Below are positions 10,077-17,312 of a stretch of DNA of 64,000 nt, in pieces. Positions within the stretch are counted from its first letter, which is position 1. Each line of letters starts with the position of its first letter. The position numbers were made by a program, and so were the translations under genes. The DNA lies in NCBI RefSeq assembly GCF_001507645.1, contig NZ_CP013909.1:3410001-3474000 (forward strand). The letters are read 5' to 3'. Source of the DNA: Hymenobacter sedentarius (GTDB taxonomy: Bacteria; Bacteroidota; Bacteroidia; Cytophagales; Hymenobacteraceae). The notes below the pieces were generated by a model, which saw only the letters and a list, made by a program, of their open reading frames with translations, was not told the DNA's origin and searched no databases.

Positions 10077-11639
10077 TTATTCTTCGGGGAGCTTATCGTA
10101 AGCGCGCTTGGCGGGGGCACCGCCTTCGTGGAACTGTATGCCTGGGCTGGAGTGGCCCGTTAGTTTGTCGGTGCCCGGGCCTCCGAAGATGCGGATGCGC
10201 GGCTGCCGCGAGGTTTTAGCGCCGTGCTGTTCGATAATGAAAGCGTCGTCTCCGCCCAGGCCTTCTAGTTGAATGAGCTTTGTTTCGGCAGGAAAAAACG
10301 CGCGTTGGTAAATGCGGCTGGGGCTGCTAGCCGCAGTGGGTTGGGCTGAAAACACGGCGACCACGGTGGAGTCTTGGTAGCGGTGTACTTCAAACCGCTC
10401 GGCCAGCGCCGTGCCACCCACCACGGGCCGCCGCGCCAGCTGCAGGTAGAAGGCCTTGGCTAAGGCGGGCAGCTCGGTGCGGCGGGCCTGCAGGGCGGCA
10501 ATGGTGGCCGGGCCTTCGAGGGCAAAAGCCGCGGGCGGCAGCCGGTGCACGGCCCGCGCGATGAGCGAGTCGGGCAGTTGCCGCTGCATGGCTTGGGCTG
10601 CGGCAGTAAATTGAGCTAAAGCAAGCTGGTTCAGGCCCCGCGTATCCAGGTAATGGCCGGACGACAGCAGGTTAGCGGCCTTGGGGTAGCGCGGCCCAAA
10701 GCTGGTCCAGTGCCGCTGGGCCAGGTGCCCCACCAGCCAGCCCAACAGGCCGTCGTCGAGCCGGTAAAAGACCATGTCGCGGTCTTTGGGCAAGGGCGAA
10801 AGCTGGCGTACTCCCGATGCCGAAGGGGAGCTCACGGCCCAGTTCCACTGGCCGGGGTGGCGGTCCCAGTCGCCGAGCCAGCCGTCGAGCAAGCGGGCCT
10901 GCAGCAGCGCCGTCTGGTTGAGCTGCCGGGCGGGGCTCTTGAAGGCGGCTTCGAAAGCTTCGGTGCTGCTCCATACCGTACGTGGGCCACGGGCGACTGG
11001 CCCCGATTCGACCGCAAACTTCTCTTCCAGGAAAGCCAGCTGGCCCCGGAACAGGCGCAAGGAATCCGACCGAAAAGCGGGGTCGTCGGGCCGCACGTAG
11101 TAGAGGCGGGGCGTGGCCCGCGGCACGCCCACGGCCTGGGCCAGGGGCGGCACCACGAGGGCCGCGTAAGGGTTGGTGGCCGAGACGTTGTCGCGCAGGG
11201 CATTGACCAGGAAAGTGCCGCGCAGCACTTTCGGCGTGGCCCGAATGGGGTCTTTGTCGACGGTGCGCAGCACCAGGGCCTCGCCGTCGTGCGGATTCAA
11301 AGTCAGGGAGGTGCTATTGAAGCCGCCGCCTACTTTGCCAGAAGTCAGGCCGCCCGGCCGGGCCAGCGGCAGCCGAAGCACCGGCACCGTAACCGCCGCC
11401 GCCCAAATGGGCCGGTGGTGCTGGCCCACCAGGGCCTTGTACAAGCGACTGTGCCGGGCATACTGGCGGCCGGCCGTGGCGCCGCGCACGCTGTCAGCGG
11501 AAGTAGGCAGGGGTTGAGCCAGGGCCGAATCGGGGCGGGCGTCGGGTTGAAAAAAATGTTTGCGGACGCAGCTAGTCGCTACCAGGAGCCCGGCCCAGGA
11601 ACCCAGTATCAGGAGCGAAGAAGGTAAGCGAGGCTGCAT
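10077..11639 (-). CDS. Lipoprotein of a GDWDRH-motif, possibly kinase-like family (paralogue 1)
   Basis: About 520 aa. A lipoprotein signal (VATSC lipobox) is followed by a domain shared with the next two genes. Conserved blocks are VLRTVDKDP, the segment NPYAALVVPPLAQAVGVP, FLEEKF, then LLDGWLGDWDRHPGQW, PLPKDRD and LDDGL. The C-terminal part has LEGLGGDDAF and FGGPGTDKL, like calcium-binding GGxGxD turns. From memory, the same domain sits between a metallophosphoesterase and a beta-barrel in about 1200-aa proteins of Bacteroidota; here both partners are absent. The order Lys / acidic hinge / D-x-D-R-H / Asp recalls Fam20C, CotH and HipA-type kinases, but this is my inference. The start at 11639 was chosen for the compact signal peptide; 11648 is also possible. 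Confidence 0.75.
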   Translation of the reverse strand: MQPRLPSSLLILGSWAGLLVATSCVRKHFFQPDARPDSALAQPLPTSADSVRGATAGRQYARHSRLYKALVGQHHRPIWAAAVTVPVLRLPLARPGGLTSGKVGGGFNSTSLTLNPHDGEALVLRTVDKDPIRATPKVLRGTFLVNALRDNVSATNPYAALVVPPLAQAVGVPRATPRLYYVRPDDPAFRSDSLRLFRGQLAFLEEKFAVESGPVARGPRTVWSSTEAFEAAFKSPARQLNQTALLQARLLDGWLGDWDRHPGQWNWAVSSPSASGVRQLSPLPKDRDMVFYRLDDGLLGWLVGHLAQRHWTSFGPRYPKAANLLSSGHYLDTRGLNQLALAQFTAAAQAMQRQLPDSLIARAVHRLPPAAFALEGPATIAALQARRTELPALAKAFYLQLARRPVVGGTALAERFEVHRYQDSTVVAVFSAQPTAASSPSRIYQRAFFPAETKLIQLEGLGGDDAFIIEQHGAKTSRQPRIRIFGGPGTDKLTGHSSPGIQFHEGGAPAKRAYDKLPEE

Positions 11640-11719
11640 CAAAGGCATAGGAGGCCAATACGGTCGGGCATTCAACGGTGGTGGGCCAAAAAAGGCCATT
11701 TGGTGCGGTAGCGCGCTAG

Positions 11720-13333
11720 CTAGTTGTCGTTCAGGCGGTCGAAGGTCCGTCGCTTCTTTTTCGGCATCTGGTGCCGGCTGACGGCGGCCGCGGTCAAATC
11801 GGAGGCCTCATCGTACACTTTCAGGCGCCGGCCGTTGCCTTTCAAGTGCAACTGGTCGCGGCCCGGGCCGCCGTACAGAATTAATGGAATGGGCTTGCCG
11901 GTGCCCATGCTTGTTATCTCAAATACATCCTCGCCGCCCAATCCATCCAGGCTCAGTTCTCGGGTTTCGGCGGTGAAATAGGTGCGCTGAAAACGCAGCG
12001 AATCGCCGGGAGTGAGCTTGCCCAATATTGAGGAGAAAATGCGCACAGTGGTCGAGTCCCGGTAGCGGTGGACCACAAACCGTTCGGCCTGGGCCGTGCC
12101 GCCCAGCACCGGCTCGCGGGCCAGGCTCAGGTAAAAGGCTTCGGCGGCCTGGGGCAGGGTTTGGCGGCGGGTTTTGAGGGCGCTGATTATGCGCGGGCCT
12201 TCCAGGGCAAACACCGCGGGCGGCAGCCGGTGCATGGCGCGGTCAATGAGTGAATCGGGGAGGCGGCGCTGCAAATCGGCGGCCATGCGCAGGAATTCGG
12301 CGCGCGTCATTTGCGACAGCCCCCGCTGGTCGATGAAAGTGGCCTGCTTCACGAGCCCGGGAACGTACCCGTAGCTGGGCTTGAAGGTGTGAAACTGCGG
12401 AGCAATGAAACGCCGGCTGGCCAGCCACGGCATCAGGCCGTCATCAAACCGAAAGTAAACCTGGTCGCGGTCTTTGGGAATGGCCCGGTAGCGCACCCGG
12501 CCGCCATTTTCTGGGAACGCGGCCCAGGTCCACTGGCCCTCGTGCCGGTCCCAGTCGCCGAGCCAGACATCGAGCAGGCGCGCGCGCAAAAAAGCCGGCT
12601 GGTCGATGGCGCAGGCAGGCTGGGAGTACACCTGCTTGAGCATGTCTTCGCCGCCCAAAAACGCGGTGGCGCCGGCCAGGTCTGGGGTACGCGAGGCCAG
12701 CGCCTCATACTTTTCTTCGAGCAGCGCCACCTTGCCCTGAAACCGTGCCGACATGCTGCCCAGGCCGGTTTCGTCCTGCCGCACATACACCAGGCGCGGC
12801 TGGGTGTGGGGCACGCCCGCCGCTTGCGCTAAAGGCGGCACCGTGAGGGCGCCATACGGAATGGTAGCCGAGGTGGCATCGCGCACGGCATTGAGCACAA
12901 ACGTGGTGCGTAGCACCTTGGGCAAGGTTTTGCTGGGCTCCTTGTCGAGGGCGCGCAGGGCGTATTCGCGCCCTTGGGCCCCGGCCAGCGTCATGCTGAT
13001 GCTTTGGTAGCCGCCGCCGGGCTTATCGGCTTTTAGCCCACCGGGGGCGGCCGTGGCCAGGCGCAGCACCGGCACGGTAGCCGGGGCGGCCCACACGGCG
13101 CGGTAGTGCCGGCCCCAAATCAGGCAATAAAGCCCGGAGTGGCGGTTGTAGTGGCGGCCGGCTACCACCCGCACCGAATCGGCGGTTGCGGGCAGGGCTT
13201 CGGTACTGCCGGGCCCGATGCGGGCATCGGGCTGAAAAAAACGGCGGCTGGCGCAGCCGCTTACTGCCAGCCCCAGCGCCAGCATCACTAGGCGCCGCGG
13301 GAAGTTGGGCTCAGGAATAAAAAAGGAAAACAT
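11720..13333 (-). CDS. Lipoprotein of a GDWDRH-motif, possibly kinase-like family (paralogue 2)
   Basis: About 537 aa with a lipoprotein signal (LAVSGC). It has the same layout as paralogue 1: ALRALDKEP, TIPYGALTVPPLAQAAGV, LLEEKY, RLLDVWLGDWDRHEGQW, AIPKDRDQVYFRFDDG, then LDGLGGEDVFEI and YGGPGRDQL. This copy has the most complete set of putative catalytic residues (Lys, the DWDRH loop, FDDG). It lies in tandem with paralogue 1, about 80 bases apart, and head-to-head with paralogue 3. The start was chosen at the ATG that leaves a normal signal peptide; the frame is open further upstream to 13384. Confidence 0.75.
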   Translation of the reverse strand: MFSFFIPEPNFPRRLVMLALGLAVSGCASRRFFQPDARIGPGSTEALPATADSVRVVAGRHYNRHSGLYCLIWGRHYRAVWAAPATVPVLRLATAAPGGLKADKPGGGYQSISMTLAGAQGREYALRALDKEPSKTLPKVLRTTFVLNAVRDATSATIPYGALTVPPLAQAAGVPHTQPRLVYVRQDETGLGSMSARFQGKVALLEEKYEALASRTPDLAGATAFLGGEDMLKQVYSQPACAIDQPAFLRARLLDVWLGDWDRHEGQWTWAAFPENGGRVRYRAIPKDRDQVYFRFDDGLMPWLASRRFIAPQFHTFKPSYGYVPGLVKQATFIDQRGLSQMTRAEFLRMAADLQRRLPDSLIDRAMHRLPPAVFALEGPRIISALKTRRQTLPQAAEAFYLSLAREPVLGGTAQAERFVVHRYRDSTTVRIFSSILGKLTPGDSLRFQRTYFTAETRELSLDGLGGEDVFEITSMGTGKPIPLILYGGPGRDQLHLKGNGRRLKVYDEASDLTAAAVSRHQMPKKKRRTFDRLNDN

Positions 13334-13503
13334 CCAGTAGTAAAGGGGAGGCACGAACGGGCCTTTAACGAAACCGTGCGACAAAGGTCGGGTTAATGCA
13401 TACGCGAGTATAACCGTATTCCCTCCATCTGCGGTATACGGGGGCTTCCACCTTATCGGGCGGCGGCCAATGTGGCGCTTTAGCCTTGGAGAATTTGCTG
13501 TTT

Positions 13504-15114
13504 ATGTCCAGGTTGCCTGCCCTCGCCGCTTTCTTTATTCGTGGCCGGTGGTGCGCGTTAGCGTTGGCCGCCGCCAGCTGCACGGGGCCAAATACGCCCG
13601 GGGCGCCGGCCCCGGAGTGGGCCTCCGACTCGGCCTCGGTGCGCGTAGCGGCCGGGCCCCAATATGCCCGGGGCGCGGCGTGGCGTTTTTTTTGGGGCAC
13701 GCACTACCGCGATATCTGGGCCACGCCCGTGACGGCGCCCGTGCTGCGCCTGGCCACGGTGCTGCCCGGAGGGCTCACGCCCACCCGCGCGGGCGGCAGC
13801 TACCAGAGCCACACCCTGCGCCTGTGCACCGATAACGGCCGGGAATTCGTGCTGCGCTCCGTGGACAAAGACGCCAGCACTGCGCTGCCGGCCGGCTGGA
13901 AGCGCCGGGTGCTGGGCCGGCTCATGAAGGACCAGACCAGCGCCGGCCAGCCCTACGGCGCCTACGTAGCCGCCCAGCTGGCCGAAGCCGTGGGCGTGTA
14001 CCACACCAATCCGCAGCTGATTTTCCTGCCCAACGACCGCCATCTGGGCAAGTTCCGCGATGGCTACGCCAATGCCCTGTATCTGCTCGAAGAACGGCCC
14101 GAAGGCAACCAGCACGCCCTGGCAACCTTCGGCTACTCTCCCGATGTGGTGAGTTCGCGGCACATGCTGGCCGCTATTCACCTGCAACCCACTGCCCAGG
14201 TGGAGGCCCGCGCTTACCTGCGCGCCCGGCTGCTGGACATGTGGCTCGGCGACTGGAGCCGGCGGGAAGACCAGTGGCGCTGGGCTAGCTTCCCGCAGCC
14301 AGGCCGCATCACGTACCGGCCAATACCGCGCGACCGGGACCAGGCTTTTTTTCTTTTCGATGACGGGCTGATTACGCGCCTCGTGTCGTGGTTTGTTCCC
14401 AAATACCACAGCTTTCACGCCACCATCCGGCCCAGCACCGTGGATGGCCTGACCACCACCGCCCGGGCCCTGGACCGCACCCTGCTCGGCACGCTAAACG
14501 CCGCAGATTTCCGCCAGCAGGCCGAAGCCATGCGCGCCCGCCTCACCGATGCCGTAATTGCCAATGCCCTGAAAGCCGGCCCCACCGAAACGCGCGACGC
14601 CATTGCCGCCAGGCTTGGCCCCTTGCTGCGGGCCCGGCGCGAGCAGCTTCCGGAGCTGGCGCAGCGGTATTATCAAATTCTGGCCGGGGAAGCTTGGGTG
14701 GTGGGCACCGACCAAGCAGAGCGTTTCGTGATTAGCGCTGCCGGCCCGGGCGCGCTGCGCGTGAGCATGTATGCGCGGCACCCCGCAAAGCCGGATAGCC
14801 TGATTTCTGAACGGGTGTATAACCGGAAAGAAACCTACCAGGTAAATGTGTATGGCCTGGCCGGTGATGACATTTTTGAGTTAGTTCCACCTTTAAAGTC
14901 GGGCCAGATAGTGAATATTTTCGACGGCGCGGGCCACGACCAATTGGTAAACCCCGCCCAAACCCTTTCCACCATCGAAAACATTACCTGGTATAGCAGC
15001 TCCGATGGCAATGCCAGCCGCAACAACACTGGCCTCATCATCAAGCCCAACCCAGACGCCCAGCTCACCTCCAACTCCCTGAACTGGCTGCGGCGCTACA
15101 ACCTACACGACTAG
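13504..15114 (+). CDS. Lipoprotein of the same family, with degenerate motif (paralogue 3)
   Basis: About 536 aa with a lipoprotein signal (AAASC). It shares VLRSVDKDA, QTSAGQPYGAYVAAQLAEAVGVYHTN, LLEERPEGN, RPIPRDRDQAFFLFDDGLI and GLAGDDIFEL with the two minus-strand copies. The central loop reads GDWSRREDQW, so the Asp and His of DWDRH are replaced by Ser and Arg. If the motif is catalytic, this copy may be inactive. The frame is open to a TTG at 13486, but the ATG at 13504 gives the better signal. Its stop codon shares the palindrome CTAG with the stop of the following convergent gene. Confidence 0.75.
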   Translation: MSRLPALAAFFIRGRWCALALAAASCTGPNTPGAPAPEWASDSASVRVAAGPQYARGAAWRFFWGTHYRDIWATPVTAPVLRLATVLPGGLTPTRAGGSYQSHTLRLCTDNGREFVLRSVDKDASTALPAGWKRRVLGRLMKDQTSAGQPYGAYVAAQLAEAVGVYHTNPQLIFLPNDRHLGKFRDGYANALYLLEERPEGNQHALATFGYSPDVVSSRHMLAAIHLQPTAQVEARAYLRARLLDMWLGDWSRREDQWRWASFPQPGRITYRPIPRDRDQAFFLFDDGLITRLVSWFVPKYHSFHATIRPSTVDGLTTTARALDRTLLGTLNAADFRQQAEAMRARLTDAVIANALKAGPTETRDAIAARLGPLLRARREQLPELAQRYYQILAGEAWVVGTDQAERFVISAAGPGALRVSMYARHPAKPDSLISERVYNRKETYQVNVYGLAGDDIFELVPPLKSGQIVNIFDGAGHDQLVNPAQTLSTIENITWYSSSDGNASRNNTGLIIKPNPDAQLTSNSLNWLRRYNLHD

Positions 15115-15824
15115 CGCAGCGGGAAAAGCCCGGCCAGCGGGTCTTGCCCATCGAGGGTGCCGCTGCTGCCCAGCACCTGGAAGCGCGCAAACAGCTCTTC
15201 CGAATACCATTTTTCGCGGCGTGTGAGCTGCATTACTTCGCGGTGCCGGGCATCTTGGTAGGCAAACTGCCGCATGGCCTGGGCCGATTCCCATATGCTG
15301 AACGTGGCCTGCCGCACAATGGGCAGCTCGCCCAGGCCAATGGCCGCGCGCACGCCTACTGCCTGCGCCAGCGCCGCGCTGGTGGGCTCCACGTATTGCC
15401 AGAAGCGGGGCGTTTTCAGCCAGCTGATGCTAGCGCGGGTGAGCACGGCCATGGGCGCATTCTCGGCCGGGAGCGGGGCGGAGGCGTAGTCGAAGGGCGC
15501 TTGGCCATCCCATAGGCCCTGTGATTTTACGGGGGCTAGGTGCACGGTCCACATCTCGGCACTGCGGTCCTGGTACTGAGCCCAAAGGGGGTGCTGGGCG
15601 AAAAACGTTTCGGCCGCAGCCGCATCCTCCCACACGCCCATAAAGCCATAGCGCGCCAAATTGGGCCAGAACCCGAAGCCATTGTGGGCGCCGCTGCCCA
15701 TCAGCTTAAAAAAACGAAGGCCGGGCACCCGCTGCAAGGGCCGGGGGGAAGTGCCCATCTGGGCGAGGCCCCAGCGGCGGTTGCCGGGTTTCAGCGTGAA
15801 AATGGTAAGGGAAGTATGCGGCAT
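15111..15824 (-). CDS. Spheroidene monooxygenase-like (CrtA-like) protein
   Basis: A 237-aa protein. It resembles CrtA, a haem-containing carotenoid 2-ketolase, through FFKLMGSGAHNGFGFWPNLARYGFMGVWED in the N-terminal half and RQATFSIWESAQAMRQFAY followed by EKWYSEELFARF in the C-terminal half. Family members are annotated as spheroidene monooxygenase in pigmented Bacteroidota and would modify a membrane carotenoid. No other carotenoid gene is in the window, so the pathway link is inferred. The stop codon overlaps that of the upstream convergent gene within CTAG. Confidence 0.75.
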   Translation of the reverse strand: MPHTSLTIFTLKPGNRRWGLAQMGTSPRPLQRVPGLRFFKLMGSGAHNGFGFWPNLARYGFMGVWEDAAAAETFFAQHPLWAQYQDRSAEMWTVHLAPVKSQGLWDGQAPFDYASAPLPAENAPMAVLTRASISWLKTPRFWQYVEPTSAALAQAVGVRAAIGLGELPIVRQATFSIWESAQAMRQFAYQDARHREVMQLTRREKWYSEELFARFQVLGSSGTLDGQDPLAGLFPLR

Positions 15825-15865
15825 GCAAGGAGCAAGGCTGGAATTAGCCCGCGGGTTTCAATCAA

Positions 15866-15896
15866 CAAAAGAAGGCCAGAATTGCTTCTGGCCTTC
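15866..15896 (-). terminator. Terminator of the stress protein gene
   Basis: A 10-bp perfect stem (GAAGGCCAGA / TCTGGCCTTC, 6-base loop). On the minus strand it is followed by TTTTGTTG, which fits termination of the gene at 15919-16428. Confidence 0.8.
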
Positions 15897-15918
15897 CTGG
15901 TATAAAATTCAGCTCTAC

Positions 15919-16428
15919 CTATTTGGGTATCACCACCGACTGGCGGTCGGCGCTGGGCTGGTCGCGCTCGCCGGTCACCACGGCCTTCACGTAGGTGTAG
16001 GCGCGGAGCAGGGTAGAGTTGGGCGAATCCCAAAACTCGCCTTTGTCGATGGTCACTTTGAGCAGGGCAATGTTGGGGTCGTCGGAGCCGCTGGGGAACC
16101 AGCCGCGCAGGCCTTCGCTCCACAGCTCCTTGATTTTGGCGCGGTCGGTCACTACCTGGGCCGTGCCCGTGATGGCTACATACAGGTTGTCGCTGGGGCT
16201 GGCATAGCCCAGATTTACGTGGCGGTCTTTTTCCAGCTCGCCCACTTTCTGGGAGTCACGCTCGGTGAAAAACCAGAGTGTGCCGTTCTCCTCGGGCTGC
16301 GAGGTATACATGGGGCGCGAGTGCAGCTCGTGGCCGTTCTCGATGGTGGTCATCATGGCAATCTTGATGTCCTTGATTTTTTCGACGAGCTTTGATACGT
16401 CGTGGCTTACGGCAACTTGGTCGGCCAT
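15919..16428 (-). CDS. Pyridoxamine 5'-phosphate oxidase-like general stress protein
   Basis: A 169-aa split-barrel flavin-binding protein of the 'general stress protein 26' group. Visible family features are IAMMTTIENGHELHSRPM at the start of the barrel, TLWFFTERDSQKVGELEKD, VNLGYASPSDNLYVAITGTAQVVTD, and EGLRGWFPSGSDDPNIALLKV. Relatives bind FMN or FAD and are induced by stress; they are not the vitamin B6 enzyme itself. It is complete, with its own terminator, and divergent from the acyl-carrier-protein phosphodiesterase-like gene. Confidence 0.9.
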   Translation of the reverse strand: MADQVAVSHDVSKLVEKIKDIKIAMMTTIENGHELHSRPMYTSQPEENGTLWFFTERDSQKVGELEKDRHVNLGYASPSDNLYVAITGTAQVVTDRAKIKELWSEGLRGWFPSGSDDPNIALLKVTIDKGEFWDSPNSTLLRAYTYVKAVVTGERDQPSADRQSVVIPK

Positions 16429-16543
16429 GGCAATAGGTATTTTGGAGAATGATGGAAGAAAGGAACAGCTTACTTAACGGCCGGCCTGGGCTAGTTGTTT
16501 TCGCCGCCGGCTTCCTACTTTCAAATTCGCCCTCGCATTAGCC

Positions 16544-17140
16544 ATGAATTTTCTAGCCCACCTGCTTCTTTCCGGCAGCCCCGATACTGCTGCCTACGCC
16601 GAGGTGCTGCTGGGCAATTTCATTGCCGATTCGGTGCCGGGCAAGCAGCTCGAAAACTACCCCGCGGCCGTGCAAACCGGCATCCGCCTGCACCGGGCCA
16701 TCGACACCTTCACCGACCAGCACCCCGTGGTGCGGCGCGCCACCCAGCGCCTGCGCGCGGCGGGCTACGGCAAGTACGCCGGCGTGATTTCCGATATGTT
16801 TCTGGACCACTTCCTGGCCCGAAACTTTATGTCGTTCTCGACGGAAGGCCTGGCCGATTTTGCCCAGCGGGTATACGGCTTGCTCACCGCCCGCCAAGCC
16901 CAGATGCCGCCTCGCGTTCAACATTTCCTGCCCTACATGACCGAGCACAACTGGCTGTTGGGTTATGCTGATTTGGCCAGTATTACCCGTGCCCTCAATG
17001 GCTTGAGCCGCCGCGCTTCGCCTGGTTCCGGCATGGAAACCGCCGTGGAGGAGCTGCAGGCCAACTACGCGGAATATGAGGCGGACTTTCAGGAGTTCTT
17101 CCCGCAGCTCCAGCAGCACGTGGCCGAAATGCTGGGTTGA
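16544..17140 (+). CDS. Acyl carrier protein phosphodiesterase (AcpH-like)
   Basis: A 198-aa protein starting MNFLAHLLLS, with GNFIADSVPG, GIRLHRAIDTFTDQHP, ISDMFLDHFLARNF and the C-terminal YEADFQEFFPQL. These are the HD-like helical motifs of the AcpH/YajB family, which removes the phosphopantetheine arm from acyl carrier protein. The metal-binding His and Asp in LHRAIDTFTD and the DHF motif are present. Length is normal. It lies alone between a divergent stress protein and a convergent protease operon. Confidence 0.88.
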   Translation: MNFLAHLLLSGSPDTAAYAEVLLGNFIADSVPGKQLENYPAAVQTGIRLHRAIDTFTDQHPVVRRATQRLRAAGYGKYAGVISDMFLDHFLARNFMSFSTEGLADFAQRVYGLLTARQAQMPPRVQHFLPYMTEHNWLLGYADLASITRALNGLSRRASPGSGMETAVEELQANYAEYEADFQEFFPQLQQHVAEMLG

Positions 17141-17144
17141 GCTG

Positions 17145-17190
17145 AAAAAGAACGTCCTGCCGCGCGGAAAGCGTCAGGACGTTCTTAAAA
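17145..17190. terminator. Bidirectional terminator
   Basis: A 12-bp stem (AAGAACGTCCTG / CAGGACGTTCTT) has a GC-rich 15-base loop. On the minus strand the stem runs into TTTTT, which fits the end of the carboxypeptidase operon. Confidence 0.8.
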
Positions 17191-17312
17191 CAGTCAGCTT
17201 TTAGGGGGATTGGGATTAGAGAGGCTAATAGAAGCTCCTTCCACCATAAGGACCAGCCCAATACGCTAAACTGGCATTTGAATTCCACCTGGCTGGGCAG
17301 TTCGGCCCAGGG

